Assembly (NCBI RefSeq): GCF_008330945.1
Contig: NZ_CP043489.1
Span: forward strand, 682,001 to 746,000
DNA from: Labrys sp. KNU-23
GTDB taxonomy: Bacteria > Pseudomonadota > Alphaproteobacteria > Rhizobiales > Labraceae
Direction: 5' to 3'
Length of the DNA stretch: 64,000 nucleotides
Shown here: positions 35,315 through 47,619 of the stretch, piece after piece
Numbering within the stretch: the stretch's first letter is position 1
How the letters are laid out: each line of letters starts with the position of its first letter
Program-made: the position numbers and the translations under genes
The notes under the pieces: generated by a model
What the model saw: the letters and a program-made list of their open reading frames with translations, nothing else
The model's database searches: none
Told to the model about the DNA's origin: nothing

Positions 35315-36172
35315 TCACCCGCGAAAAGCCCCCGGCGTCACGCCCATACGGGCCTTGAACACCCGGTTGAGGTGGCTCTGGTCGTAGAAGCCGCAGGCTG
35401 CCGCCACCTCCGCTGGCCCCTCCCCGGCCGCCAGCAGGCGCCGGGCCGCCCGGTAGCGCCGGTCGGTGAGATAGGCATGCGGCGTGGTGCCCATCGCCTT
35501 GCGGAAGGAACGCACCAGGTGGCTGCGGTTGAGCCCGGCCACTGCGGCAAGCTCGTCGAGGCCGACATCACGTTCGAAATGCTGGTCGAGATAGGCCCGC
35601 GCCTTGGCGAGCGGCCCGCTCTCGTCGCCGAGCCTGATCGGCTCGCCATGGCCGCCCCAGCGCCCGAGCAAGGTCGAAAAGAAGCGGCTGAGCCTGGCAT
35701 CGCGTTCGAGCAGGGTCACCGCGGGGTCACTGAGTGCGATCTGCAGCTCCACCAGGTCGGCCGCCAGGGCAGGATCCTCGATCACCGAGCGATCGAACCA
35801 GGGGGTGCCGGCGGTCGGACGGCCGAAAGTGTCCTCGGCAACGGTGCGCATCAGATCGACGGTGGGATAGAGCACACGGTAGACGAAGCCCTCGCCCGCC
35901 GGCTCGCCGTCATGCAGTTCGTCGGGGCAGACCATCGCGAAACTTCCCGGCGAGGCATAATGCCGGCTACCTCGATGCGTGAAAGCCTCGCAGCCGTCGA
36001 GCACAGCGGCGATGGCATAGGTCTCGTGGGTATGCGGCACATAGCGGTGTCGGCGAAAGATTGCGCTCAGGCATTCCAACCCGTCATAGCGCTGCTCGCG
36101 CCAGAACCGGACGGCATCGCCTCGTTCGGCGGCATCCTCGAGCGTGGTGAAGGCAGTGGACTGCGACGGCAT
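35315..36172 (-). CDS. AraC-family transcriptional regulator
   Basis: About 285 residues. An N-terminal AraC_binding cupin (RRHRYVPHTHETYAIAAVLDG; SPGSFAMVCPDELHDGEP) is followed by two helix-turn-helix motifs (LDELAAVAGLNRSHLVRSFRKAMG and PAEVAAACGFYDQSHLNRVFKARMG) ending in TPGAFRG. The type typically senses a small molecule. I choose the ATG at 36172; an open frame upstream adds 49 unconserved residues. Likely regulator of azlCD. Confidence 0.9.
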   Translation of the reverse strand: MPSQSTAFTTLEDAAERGDAVRFWREQRYDGLECLSAIFRRHRYVPHTHETYAIAAVLDGCEAFTHRGSRHYASPGSFAMVCPDELHDGEPAGEGFVYRVLYPTVDLMRTVAEDTFGRPTAGTPWFDRSVIEDPALAADLVELQIALSDPAVTLLERDARLSRFFSTLLGRWGGHGEPIRLGDESGPLAKARAYLDQHFERDVGLDELAAVAGLNRSHLVRSFRKAMGTTPHAYLTDRRYRAARRLLAAGEGPAEVAAACGFYDQSHLNRVFKARMGVTPGAFRG

Positions 36173-36240
36173 GCCCTTAAGATAATGCCTCTGTCGGCAA
36201 ATTGCTTGGATGAAAGTTGCATTCGCCGCGGCAGCCACCT

Positions 36241-38881
<2,641 letters not shown>

Positions 38882-38959
38882 TTAACACAACCATTCCAAT
38901 CGGGGCAGAGGGTGCGGCGCGCTCAATTCGGCGTGCCGGGTCTTCAGACCGCATCGTCG

Positions 38960-40639
38960 CTACTTCAGCTTATCAGCACCACTCGCCAATAGCCGATCGG
39001 CCGCTGCCCTCGCCTCGTCGGTCACATGCGCGCCGGCGAGCATACGGGCGATTTCCTCGCGCCGCTTTTCAGTATCGAGAGGAGAAACGCGGGTGGCGAC
39101 CCTGTCCTTGCCCTCGGCCTGCTTGGCGATGAGGAAATGGGTGACAGCCCGAGCCGCCACCTGCGGGGCATGGGTGACGTTGATGACTTGCACCTTGCCC
39201 GCCAGGCGCGCCAGGCGCTGGCCGATGGCGTCGGCGACGGCGCCGCCCACACCGGAATCGATCTCGTCGAACACCAGGGTCGGTGCCGAACCACGATCGG
39301 CCAGCGCCACCTTCAGGGCCAGCATGAAGCGCGAGAGTTCGCCCCCCGACGCCACCTTCATCATCGGCCCCGGGCGGGTGCCCGGGTTGGTCTGCACCCA
39401 GAACTCCACCCTGTCGAAACCATCGGGGGAGGCCAGGGTCTTGTCGCTCTCGACCGAAGTGGTGAACTTGGCCCTGTCGAGCTTTAAGGGTGGCAATTCG
39501 CCGTTGACAGTGGCATCGAGCTGGCCTGCGGTGGCTCGGCGCTTGTCCGAAAGCACCGCAGCCTCAGCCTCATAGGCAAGACGGGCGGCACGGTCGGCCT
39601 GCTCCAGGGTCTGGAGCTGCCCCTCCCCCTCGTCCAGGGCAGCAAGGTCCGCCGCATAGCGCTCGGCCAGCGCCGGCAGGTCCTCGACGGAGACGTCATA
39701 TTTGCGGCTGGCAGCGCGCAAGGCGAACAGGCGCTCTTCCAGGCGCTCCAGTTCGGCCGGATCGAAATCGGCTTCGTCCAATGCCGTCTGCAGCGCGATA
39801 CGGGCTTCTTCCAAGGCATTGAGGGCCTGGTCCAGCGAGGCGATGGCGGGCTCCACCAGACGCGGTGCCTGGGCCCCGCGCCGCTCGAGGCGCCGGATGA
39901 TGGCCGCCAGCGACGGCGTGGGAGAACCATTGCCGCCCACCCCATCATAGGCTTCCTTGAGGTCGACGGCGATCTTCTCGGCCTGCATCATGTGGGTGCG
40001 ACGTTCGGCCAGCGCCTCCTCTTCGCCGGTCTGGACGGCGAGCTTGCCGAGTTCATCGACGGAGTGGCGCAGCCAGTCGCCCTCCGCCCGCGCCTTCTCC
40101 AGCCGGGCCCGATGCTGCGCCAGCGACTGCGTCGCCTTGCGCCAGGCCGCATGCTTGCCAGCCACGTCGGCTGCCAGAGCCTCCAGCCCCCCGAAGGCAT
40201 CGAGGAGGGCGCGGTGGGAAGCCGGATCGGTCAGGGCCCGGTCGTCATGCTGGCCGTGGATCTCGACCAGGGCGGCACCCGTGGCACGCAACACCTGCAC
40301 GCTCACGGGTTGGTCGTTGATGAAGGCGCGTGTGCGACCATCGGCCATCTGCACGCGGCGCAGGATAAGATCGCCATCGTCGGAGATATCGTTCGCCTTC
40401 AGCACTGCACGAGCGGCGTGATCGACTGAAACATCGAAAACCGCGCTGACCTGGCCCTGGCTGGTGCCATGCCGCACCAGGGAGCCGTCGCCGCGCCCTC
40501 CCAGCGCCAGGGCAAAGGCATCGAGCAGGATCGATTTGCCGGCGCCGGTCTCGCCAGTCAACACGGACAGGCCCGAGACGAATTCGAGGTCGAGCCGATC
40601 GATCAGGACAATATCGCGAATGGCCAATTGAACGAGCAT
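38960..40639 (-). CDS. recN: DNA repair protein RecN
   Basis: 559 residues, SMC-like ATPase of double-strand break repair. Walker A GETGAGKS is at 29-36, the central coiled coil spans about 160-370, and the signature ASGGELSRFMLALK precedes Walker B PTLVFDEIDSGVGG near 460. The ATG at 40639 is chosen since the family begins MLVQLAIRDIVLID. It lies downstream of bamD, and a weak terminator hairpin separates the two. Confidence 0.96.
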   Translation of the reverse strand: MLVQLAIRDIVLIDRLDLEFVSGLSVLTGETGAGKSILLDAFALALGGRGDGSLVRHGTSQGQVSAVFDVSVDHAARAVLKANDISDDGDLILRRVQMADGRTRAFINDQPVSVQVLRATGAALVEIHGQHDDRALTDPASHRALLDAFGGLEALAADVAGKHAAWRKATQSLAQHRARLEKARAEGDWLRHSVDELGKLAVQTGEEEALAERRTHMMQAEKIAVDLKEAYDGVGGNGSPTPSLAAIIRRLERRGAQAPRLVEPAIASLDQALNALEEARIALQTALDEADFDPAELERLEERLFALRAASRKYDVSVEDLPALAERYAADLAALDEGEGQLQTLEQADRAARLAYEAEAAVLSDKRRATAGQLDATVNGELPPLKLDRAKFTTSVESDKTLASPDGFDRVEFWVQTNPGTRPGPMMKVASGGELSRFMLALKVALADRGSAPTLVFDEIDSGVGGAVADAIGQRLARLAGKVQVINVTHAPQVAARAVTHFLIAKQAEGKDRVATRVSPLDTEKRREEIARMLAGAHVTDEARAAADRLLASGADKLK

Positions 40640-40700
40640 GACAGCTTCTATACCGGGCTTGCGCCTGCGCCGCATGACAAAACATGAGGCTGCTCACAAG

Positions 40701-40732
40701 CAAAGGGCCGATCTTGCGACCGGCCCTTTGCA
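40701..40732 (-). terminator. Hairpin between bamD and recN
   Basis: Perfect stem GCAAAGGGCCG / CGGCCCTTTGC with a short loop, 25 bases after the bamD stop on the minus strand. The following bases are TTGTG, so termination would be partial. Confidence 0.6.
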
Positions 40733-40756
40733 AATTCGTCAGTCGCTGCCAGTGCC

Positions 40757-41626
40757 CTACAGCGTAATCGCGCTGCGGAACGTCCGGCTCAGCCAGGAAT
40801 CGGTGTCTTCGCGCGGCTCCAGGCCATGCGACTTCACCAGCGAATAGGCGTCCTTGTACCACTGGCTGTTGGGATAATTGTGGCCGAGGATGGCGGCGGC
40901 GGTCTGCGCCTCGCTGGAAAGACCGAGAGCCATGTAGCATTCCGTCAGACGGCTCAGCGCTTCTTCGATCTGGCGGGTCTGCGCATAGTCCTTGACCACG
41001 GTCTTGTAGCGGTTGACCGCCGCGGCATAGTTCTGCTGCTTTTGGTAGAAGCGGCCGATCTCCATTTCCTTGCCGGCGAGCTGGTCGCGTACGACCTGGA
41101 TCTTGAACTTGGAGTCGCTGACATATTCCGACTTGGGATAGTCGGTGACGACCTTCTGGAAACCGGCAAGCGCCTGGCTGGCCCGATCCTGGTCACGCGT
41201 GATGTCAGGGATCTGCTTGTACTGGGAGTTGGCCCAGATATAGGTCATATAGGCCGCATCCTTGTCGGTCGGCCACAGGGTCACGTAGCGGCGAGACGAG
41301 GTGATCGCATCGTCGTAATTGCCCGACGTATAATTCGAATAGGCCATCATCAGAATGGCCTTCTTCTGCCATTCAGTCTGCGGATATTGCTTGTCGAGCG
41401 ACTCGAAACGCTTGGAGGCCTTGGAATATTCGCCCGCCTTCATGGCGACCAGGCCCTGATTGTAGAGAAGATCCGGCGGATCGGTCGCCTGGGTCTTGTA
41501 ACCCGGATCGTCATCCCAGAAACCGCAGGCGGCTAGCGGTGACGCCATCAGCGCAATGGCGACGGCGCGAACCGCGAGCCGCGTCGCGACAGTGCGGGAA
41601 GACGAGAGGGAACGCAGCGGCATCAC
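40757..41626 (-). CDS. bamD: Outer membrane protein assembly factor BamD
   Basis: 289 residues. Lipoprotein of the BAM complex that inserts beta-barrel proteins. The lipobox is LAAC, with the acylated Cys at position 34. The mature part has TPR-like repeats (LLYNQGLVAMKAGEYSKASKRFE; YPQTEWQKKAILMMAYSNY), typical of BamD/ComL. A second in-frame ATG immediately after the first could also serve as the start. It lies between lpxC and recN, the usual alphaproteobacterial arrangement. Confidence 0.95.
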   Translation of the reverse strand: MMPLRSLSSSRTVATRLAVRAVAIALMASPLAACGFWDDDPGYKTQATDPPDLLYNQGLVAMKAGEYSKASKRFESLDKQYPQTEWQKKAILMMAYSNYTSGNYDDAITSSRRYVTLWPTDKDAAYMTYIWANSQYKQIPDITRDQDRASQALAGFQKVVTDYPKSEYVSDSKFKIQVVRDQLAGKEMEIGRFYQKQQNYAAAVNRYKTVVKDYAQTRQIEEALSRLTECYMALGLSSEAQTAAAILGHNYPNSQWYKDAYSLVKSHGLEPREDTDSWLSRTFRSAITL

Positions 41627-41645
41627 TCAGACCTCTACTTCGACT

Positions 41646-41747
41646 TGAGCAAAACGCGTTTAGGCGCAAACGCCCCTTTGCTCTCACTCTTTGTTGGGAC
41701 CCATCCTTGCGATTCTCGGTGACTCCACCAAATCGCAAAACGCTCCC
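41646..41747. repeat. Dispersed palindromic repeat, family A copy 6 (inverted)
   Basis: TGAGCAAAACGCGTTTAGGC, CCCTTTGCTCTCAC, CTTGCGATTCTCGGTGA and CCAAATCGCAAAACGC: the reverse orientation of copies 1-5. It lies between lpxC and bamD; the remainder of that 360-base gap holds nothing I recognise. Confidence 0.8.
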
Positions 41748-41986
41748 GTACCGGCATTGTCGCGCGTTCCCGGCGGATGAAACCATCCATCAGCTTCGCA
41801 CCACAACGTTAAGACTTCGTGGTTCGACATTCACGACCAGCACCGGCCCGTCCTGATGGATAGGCCGTTACACCGGCAGCAATTCAGGGGCCCTTGTAGC
41901 CGATTGTCCGGCCAAGCGCCACCGCCTCTGCAAAATTGTACAATGCTTTGCGGCGGCGCTGTCAAGCGAGGCAAAAGCCTTCGCAC

Positions 41987-42946
41987 TCAATTGGTATCAG
42001 GCGCGAAGGCCGCAGCGGCCAGGCCGCTGGAGAGTTCGGCATGGCCGCTCTCACGGCGTACCGGTGCATCGACCATGGTCCAGGCACTGTCATCGGCGAA
42101 CAGGGCCTGCAGCGTCATGTAGTTGACGCGATGCCCGCCGCAATAAGAGCGGAACTGGCCGATCAGCGGGGCACCGGCGAGAGCCAGATCGCCCACCGCA
42201 TCGAGCATCTTGTGACGCACGAACTCGTCGGTATAGCGAAGGCCTTCCGGATTGAGGATACGGTCCTCGCTCAGGGCAACCGAATTCTCCAGGGACGAGC
42301 CGAGTGCCAGCCCCCGCTCCCACAGCTGCTCGACATCCTTGACGAAGCCGAAGGTACGGGCTCGCGACAATTCGCGACGGAAATTGTCGGGCGTCAGGTC
42401 GAGTGCGCGGCGCTGGCGGCCGATCAGGGCTGACTCGAAATCGATCTCGACATCCAGGCGGAAGCCCATATTGCCGGACTTGTCCCACGGGGTGAGCTCG
42501 GCCCAGGCCCGGCCCATCTCGACGCGAACCGGCTTGAGCACCTTGATCTGCCGGCGGCGCGCCCGCAGCGTAGCAGTGCCGACCTGATCGATCGCCGCGA
42601 TGAAAGGCGCAGACGAGCCGTCCATGACCGGAATTTCCGGTCCGTCGACTTCGACCGTCACATTGTCGATACCGAGACCGCGCAGGGCGGCCATCAGATG
42701 CTCGATGGTCGCGACCGACGCGCGGGTGGCATCGCCGACGACCGTGCAAAGGCGCGTATCGATCACGTTCGGATAATGGGCAAGGATCTCCCGCTCGCGC
42801 CCGTTCTCAAGGTGCGTGCGCAGGAAAACGATCCCGCTGTTGGCCTCGCTCGGATGCAAGGTGATGGAGACAGGCTTGCCAGAATGGACACCGATCCCTT
42901 CAAGGGATACCCGGTCATTCAAAGTCGTCTGGAAACCAGATTTCAT
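41987..42946 (-). CDS. lpxC: UDP-3-O-acyl-N-acetylglucosamine deacetylase
   Basis: 319 residues. Zinc enzyme for the committed step of lipid A synthesis. Zinc ligands are His83 in IEHLMAALRG, and His245 and Asp249 in HKMLDAVGDLALAG; the catalytic His is His272 in GHRVNY. The ATG at 42946 matches the family start KSGFQTTLNDRVSLEGIGVHSG. Positioned after ftsZ as in many alphaproteobacteria, but ftsZ ends in its own terminator, so lpxC probably has its own promoter in the 326-base gap (42947-43272). Confidence 0.97.
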   Translation of the reverse strand: MKSGFQTTLNDRVSLEGIGVHSGKPVSITLHPSEANSGIVFLRTHLENGREREILAHYPNVIDTRLCTVVGDATRASVATIEHLMAALRGLGIDNVTVEVDGPEIPVMDGSSAPFIAAIDQVGTATLRARRRQIKVLKPVRVEMGRAWAELTPWDKSGNMGFRLDVEIDFESALIGRQRRALDLTPDNFRRELSRARTFGFVKDVEQLWERGLALGSSLENSVALSEDRILNPEGLRYTDEFVRHKMLDAVGDLALAGAPLIGQFRSYCGGHRVNYMTLQALFADDSAWTMVDAPVRRESGHAELSSGLAAAAFAPDTN

Positions 42947-43188
42947 GTGCGTATTCCACAAGCCGTCCGCCAGGGTGGCGGTACCCAACCGAAACTAGAC
43001 CGGCCTGCTTTCTGTTTGACCCTTTGGTCCTATCATTCCCTGCCACGAGGACAGGGACTCGGACGTTTCTTCGGAAATACGTAAAGCAAAAACCAAAGGT
43101 TTAGCCAAATCACGCTTTCTTACGGTCTGTAACACAAGCTCGCCAAGTTCCGGCTTGTGACCCTAATTTTAAAATCCTTAATCATTTC

Positions 43189-43224
43189 AAAAAATTACGG
43201 CCCGGGTGATGACCCCGGGCCGTG
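43189..43224 (-). terminator. Rho-independent terminator after ftsZ
   Basis: On the minus strand ACGGCCCGGGG and CCCGGGCCGT pair around a short loop and are followed by AATTTTTT. It lies about 50 bases after the ftsZ stop and closes the division cluster. Confidence 0.9.
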
Positions 43225-43272
43225 ATTGATCCGTGCTATGGTTACGATTTCGTCACGAAGCCGAAATCGGCC

Positions 43273-44937
43273 TCAATTCGAGTGGCGACGCAGGAAGGCC
43301 GGAATCTCCAGCTGGTCGTCCTCGATCGAACGGGACTGCTGCGGGGCCGGGCGCGGCGCCGGCGGGCGGCGCTGAGCCTCCGGCGGACGCTGCGGAGCCG
43401 GGCGCGGTTCGGGCTGGCGCGCGACCGGCGCCGGCTCGGGCTCGACCTCATCCGTCTCGGGACGGCCGAGGCCGACGGCAGCCAGACGCTGGAGCAGCGT
43501 CATGCGCTTCTTGTCACCCGCCTGCGGTGCCTCGGGGCCACGCTGCGCGGCAATCTGGGCCTGCGCAGGCATCGGAAGATCCTCGATGCGCGGCATGCGC
43601 GGCGGGCGGACGACGGCCCGCTCCGGTGCCGGCGGCACGAAATGCTCGGGCTCCGGATGATGTTCGGGCGCACGCGGCGCTTCCTCGACCACCGGCTCAC
43701 GGAACAGCGTCGGCTTGGGCGCCAGCGGGCGCAACGTCACCTCATTGGCAGCAGCCACCGGCTCGACGGGAGCGGCCGGTGCCGGCTGAGCGATTTCCTG
43801 CTGGATCGGAGCAGTTTCAACCGCCACCGGGGCCGGAGCCGCAGACGCAGTATTGCGCGGGGCGGCAACGCGGGCAGCCTGCACGGCCTGGGCCGCGGCC
43901 TGCTCACGCACGCGCTGGGTCATTTCCGCCAGGCGAATATCGTCTTTGGAAGGGGAAGCTTGAGGCAGGATGGCCGAGTCGATACCGGTGGCGACCACCG
44001 AGACGCGCATCGTGCCTTCCAGCGACGGATCCTGGGTGGCGCCCAGGATGATGTTGGCTTCCGGGTCGACTTCTTCGCGGATGCGGGTCGCAGCCTCGTC
44101 GAGCTCGTAGAGCATCATGTCGGGGCCGCCGGTGATCGAGATCAGCAGGCCGCGAGCCCCCTTCATCGAAACGTCATCGAGCAACGGATTGGCTATTGCC
44201 GCCTCGGCGGCCAGAATGGCACGGCGCTCGCCCGAGGCTTCGCCGGTACCCATCATCGCCTTGCCCATCTCGCGCATCACGGCGCGCACGTCGGCAAAGT
44301 CGAGATTGATCAGGCCGGGCTTGACCATGAGGTCGGTGATGGAAGCAACGCCCGAATAGAGCACCTGGTCGGCCATGGCGAAGGCGTCGGCGAAGGTGGT
44401 CTTGTCGTTGGCGACGCGGAACAGGTTCTGGTTCGGAATGACGATGAGTGTATCGACGCTCTTCTGGAGTTCGGCGATGCCGGACTCGGCCAGGCGCATG
44501 CGACGCAGGCCCTCGAAGTGGAAGGGCTTGGTAACCACGCCGACGGTCAGGATGCCGACCTCGCGGGCCACGCGGGCGATCACCGGAGCGGCGCCCGTAC
44601 CCGTACCGCCGCCCATGCCGGCAGTAACGAAAACCATGTGGACGCCATTGAGATGATCGCGGATCTCGTCGATCACCTCCTCGGCGGCGGCGCGACCGAC
44701 CTCAGGCTGCGAACCTGCGCCAAGACCCTCGGTAACCTGGATGCCCATCTGCACGATGCGATCGGCCTTCGAAAGGGTCAGCGCCTGCGCGTCCGTGTTG
44801 GCGACGACGAAGTCGACGCCCTCCAGCCCGGCCTCGATCATGTTGTTGACGGCGTTGCCGCCAGCCCCACCAACGCCGAACACGGTGATACGCGGCTTCA
44901 ACTCCCGGATATCCGGCATTTTGAGGTTGATCGTCAT
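43273..44937 (-). CDS. ftsZ: Cell division protein FtsZ
   Basis: 554 residues. Tubulin-like GTPase forming the division ring. The signature GGGTGTG is at 109-115; the N-terminal [13 protein letters not shown] and the T7-loop region are also intact. After about residue 320 a long Pro/Ala/Glu-rich linker follows, typical of alphaproteobacteria, and the protein ends in [14 protein letters not shown], the conserved tail that binds FtsA and other partners. The ATG at 44937 matches the family; the frame is open six codons further upstream. Confidence 0.98.
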   Translation of the reverse strand: MTINLKMPDIRELKPRITVFGVGGAGGNAVNNMIEAGLEGVDFVVANTDAQALTLSKADRIVQMGIQVTEGLGAGSQPEVGRAAAEEVIDEIRDHLNGVHMVFVTAGMGGGTGTGAAPVIARVAREVGILTVGVVTKPFHFEGLRRMRLAESGIAELQKSVDTLIVIPNQNLFRVANDKTTFADAFAMADQVLYSGVASITDLMVKPGLINLDFADVRAVMREMGKAMMGTGEASGERRAILAAEAAIANPLLDDVSMKGARGLLISITGGPDMMLYELDEAATRIREEVDPEANIILGATQDPSLEGTMRVSVVATGIDSAILPQASPSKDDIRLAEMTQRVREQAAAQAVQAARVAAPRNTASAAPAPVAVETAPIQQEIAQPAPAAPVEPVAAANEVTLRPLAPKPTLFREPVVEEAPRAPEHHPEPEHFVPPAPERAVVRPPRMPRIEDLPMPAQAQIAAQRGPEAPQAGDKKRMTLLQRLAAVGLGRPETDEVEPEPAPVARQPEPRPAPQRPPEAQRRPPAPRPAPQQSRSIEDDQLEIPAFLRRHSN

Positions 44938-45175
44938 GGTTCGCCTCTTTTGCAAGACGCGTCGCCGCGCCCCTTAATTGACCTTCATCAAGGCCTTACG
45001 ACCCCTTCCTGCCCTTTGAATCAGAAAGTTACTGATTTGCGAAGCAGGCATTTGTGTAATCCGGCTAAATTTGACCGGAAAAATTAGTCAAAATGGCCTT
45101 GAAAAACCGACCATTCTTCATGTCTCAACGTTACTTTCCGATTCGAAACTCGATTTCCCTTTTGCAAATCGAAGT
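44938..45175 (-). promoter_or_regulatory. ftsA-ftsZ intergenic region with two GANTC sites
   Basis: 238 bases, AT-richer than the surrounding genes, so likely to hold an ftsZ promoter. GANTC, the target of the cell-cycle methylase CcrM in alphaproteobacteria, occurs at 45018-45022 and 45140-45144. No clear CtrA-type TTAA-N7-TTAA box was found. Confidence 0.45.
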
Positions 45176-46501
45176 TTAGAAGCTGTGTTTCAACCAACGC
45201 CCGACCCGACCGAAATAACCGTCTGTTCCGGTAGCCTGTGCCCGCGTCCGAATCTGCGGTTCGAAATGCTCGACTCCAGCGATCTGCGGATAGACCAGGA
45301 GACCTGCTGCCGTAGCGAAAGGTGGTCCCTTGGCCGCCTCGGGCATGCCGGCAATGCCGAGCGGGCGTCCAATGCGGACCTGCCGGTCCAAAATCTTGCG
45401 CGCCAGTTCCACCGTGCCCGTCAATTGGCAGGCGCCACCGGTCAGCACGACGCGGCGCCCCGCTTCGGCCCAGGCACCGGAACCGCGCAGGCGGTCGCGC
45501 ACCATTTCGAGGATTTCCTCGATGCGCGGCCTGATGATGCGAACCAGACGCGAACGCGGCACATGATGAATGCCGTCGCCCTGGTCGTCTCCGACGGGTG
45601 GCACCGCGATGGTCTCGCGGTCATCCGAGGGGCTGGCGATGGTGGCGCCGTAGAGGACCTTCAGGCGCTCGGCCTCCGACAGCTTGGTCGACAGACCGCG
45701 TGCCACGTCTGTGGTGACATGCGCCCCGCCTAACGGCAGGCTGTCGGCATGTACGAAAGCACGGTTGGCGAAGACGGCGACGGACGTGGTGCCGGCCCCC
45801 ATGTCGATCAGGGTCACCCCCATTTCGGTCTCGTCGTCGACGAGAGCCGACAGGCCAGCGGCATAAGGGGTGGCGACCATCGCCTCGACATGGAGATGGC
45901 AACGCTCGATAGCGAGCATCAAATTCTTGGCCGGCGTCGACTCGGCCGTCACCACATGCATGTCGACGCCGAGCTGACGCCCCAGCATGCCCCTGGGATC
46001 GGAGATGCCGCCGACACCGTCCAGCATATGGCCGATCGGCAGTGAGTGCAGCACGGCACGTCCATCCCGCACGGAATGGCTGGCGCCGGCGTCGAGAACG
46101 CGGTGAATGTCGAGATCGCAGACCTGATGGCCACCGACCTCAACCGTGGCCGAATAGTGCTCGCTCGCCACCCGCCCGCAGGAAATGTTGACGATCACCG
46201 AGTCCACCCGCACGCCGGCCATGCGTTCGGCGGCATCGACGGCATGGCGGATCGCCTGCTCGGCAGCTTCCATGTCGACGACAGCGCCGGACTTGAGCCC
46301 GCGCGAGCGTTGATGGCCGATGCCCAGGATCTGGGCCTGATGGCTGCGTCCAGGCAGGAGATCGGCCCCCTCGAGCGGCCGCAGCCGCGCGATCAGGCAA
46401 ACGATCTTGTTGGTGCCGACGTCGAGCACCGACATCACCGTGGTGCGGCGCGGCGCCAACGGCTTGAGTTTGGGGGTCAGGCCATTCTCGAAGGGGCTCA
46501 T
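45176..46501 (-). CDS. ftsA: Cell division protein FtsA
   Basis: 441 residues, actin-like protein tethering FtsZ to the membrane. SVLDVGTNKIVCLIARL is the N-terminal phosphate loop, followed by the SHS2-type 1C domain (AGVRVDSVIVNISCG), LIDMGAGTTSVAVF (phosphate 2) and VVLTGGACQLTGTVELA (adenosine motif). The C-terminal amphipathic membrane helix GRVGRWLKHSF is present. It overlaps ftsQ by four bases. Confidence 0.97.
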   Translation of the reverse strand: MSPFENGLTPKLKPLAPRRTTVMSVLDVGTNKIVCLIARLRPLEGADLLPGRSHQAQILGIGHQRSRGLKSGAVVDMEAAEQAIRHAVDAAERMAGVRVDSVIVNISCGRVASEHYSATVEVGGHQVCDLDIHRVLDAGASHSVRDGRAVLHSLPIGHMLDGVGGISDPRGMLGRQLGVDMHVVTAESTPAKNLMLAIERCHLHVEAMVATPYAAGLSALVDDETEMGVTLIDMGAGTTSVAVFANRAFVHADSLPLGGAHVTTDVARGLSTKLSEAERLKVLYGATIASPSDDRETIAVPPVGDDQGDGIHHVPRSRLVRIIRPRIEEILEMVRDRLRGSGAWAEAGRRVVLTGGACQLTGTVELARKILDRQVRIGRPLGIAGMPEAAKGPPFATAAGLLVYPQIAGVEHFEPQIRTRAQATGTDGYFGRVGRWLKHSF

Positions 46502-47394
46502 GCTTTGCCCCCCTTTGCCTTCTTCTTGGACAGTGCGTCGGCCCGCGCAGCCGCGGCCTGCTCACTCAAACGAAAGGTAGCGCGATCGGGCATACGCATG
46601 TCGACTGCCAGAATATCCTTTTCCAAAACCTTGCCCTTCCGCTCGAGGCCAGCCAGGGCCTTCAAGGCCTGCTCGGGATTGTCCTCGGGAAGGCGAATGA
46701 CGACGCCATTGTCGAGCGTGAGATTCCAGCGGCGCTGGGAGACGAGCGTGGCTCCCCTAACCCGCCCGCTCAGCTCCGGCGTGGCGGTGACCGCCGCGAC
46801 GATTTCGCTGGCGCGCTTGTCCGCCCCCTCGCCAACCACCAGAGGTAGATCGGCAAAGCGGGCTTCGACATGGCTCTCGATCACGACGCCGTCTTCGGCG
46901 ATCACGCTGACCGAGCCGTCACGCTGCCACAGGGCATAGGGAGCGCGTTCCTCGATGGTGACCGAGAGCGTGGAAGGAAACAGCTTGCGGACCTGGGCAG
47001 ATTTCACCAGCGGCAGTTTCTCGAGCCCCTCACGTGCCGCCTCGGCATCGAGAAACAGCAGCGACGAGGTGTTGGTGACCCCGGCGGCAGCGAAGATCCT
47101 CTGATCCGTCAGCTCGCGCTGGCCGGTAACGGCGACGGTCTCGACCCGGAAACCGAAGAGATTGGCGGTCATGTCGAGCGGCGCGCCATATTGAACCTTC
47201 ATCTGCGGCCAGACCGGTCCGGTCTGGGCGCCGTAGACGACGGTCCCCACCAGAAAGCCGGCCGACAGCATGAGCCCCAGTCCCCGAGGGGGCTTTGCCA
47301 GCAGACGCTGCAGCCGCGACGAGCGCTGATCCACGAACGTCCTCGTCGTGAATCCGGCTTTGCGCAGGGAAGACAGATTGAAAAAACGCAGCAT
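46498..47394 (-). CDS. ftsQ: Cell division protein FtsQ
   Basis: 298 residues, with a basic cytoplasmic start, one membrane helix (about 37-54), a POTRA domain (FRVETVAVTGQRELTDQRIFAAAG) and the FtsQ beta domain (LVKSAQVRKLFPSTLSVTIEERAPYALW). Scaffold of the FtsQLB complex. It overlaps ftsA, so the two are coupled. The usual neighbour ddl is not upstream; see 47395. Confidence 0.95.
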   Translation of the reverse strand: MLRFFNLSSLRKAGFTTRTFVDQRSSRLQRLLAKPPRGLGLMLSAGFLVGTVVYGAQTGPVWPQMKVQYGAPLDMTANLFGFRVETVAVTGQRELTDQRIFAAAGVTNTSSLLFLDAEAAREGLEKLPLVKSAQVRKLFPSTLSVTIEERAPYALWQRDGSVSVIAEDGVVIESHVEARFADLPLVVGEGADKRASEIVAAVTATPELSGRVRGATLVSQRRWNLTLDNGVVIRLPEDNPEQALKALAGLERKGKVLEKDILAVDMRMPDRATFRLSEQAAAARADALSKKKAKGGKA

Positions 47395-47619
47395 ATGCTC
47401 GAAGCCAACGCTCTTGAGGAACCACCCGTTAGGACGGTCTTTTGAAGGGCGATCTCAGGAGCTGACCACCCCCCTCAAGCGGGAAATGCTTCATGCCCCA
47501 TTAACGTTAGCTTTCGGACAAATCAGTAAACAATCGGTTAGCGGCGCTTCAGCTTTGCGGCTTTAGGCTCTGGTGCGGCTCAGAAATCGACACGATCCCA
47601 GATCCGACATGCCGCAAGG
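47395..47619. other. murB-ftsQ gap where ddl is expected
   Basis: 225 bases without an open frame or any recognisable piece of D-alanine--D-alanine ligase on either strand. Many alphaproteobacteria have a ~900-base ddl gene exactly here. The gap may hold a promoter for ftsQA. Confidence 0.6.

Noticed and set aside
43222..45087. A 621-codon open frame on the plus strand over ftsZ
   Set aside because: Arg/His/Gly-rich translation with no domain; it is the antisense shadow of the certain ftsZ gene in GC-rich DNA.
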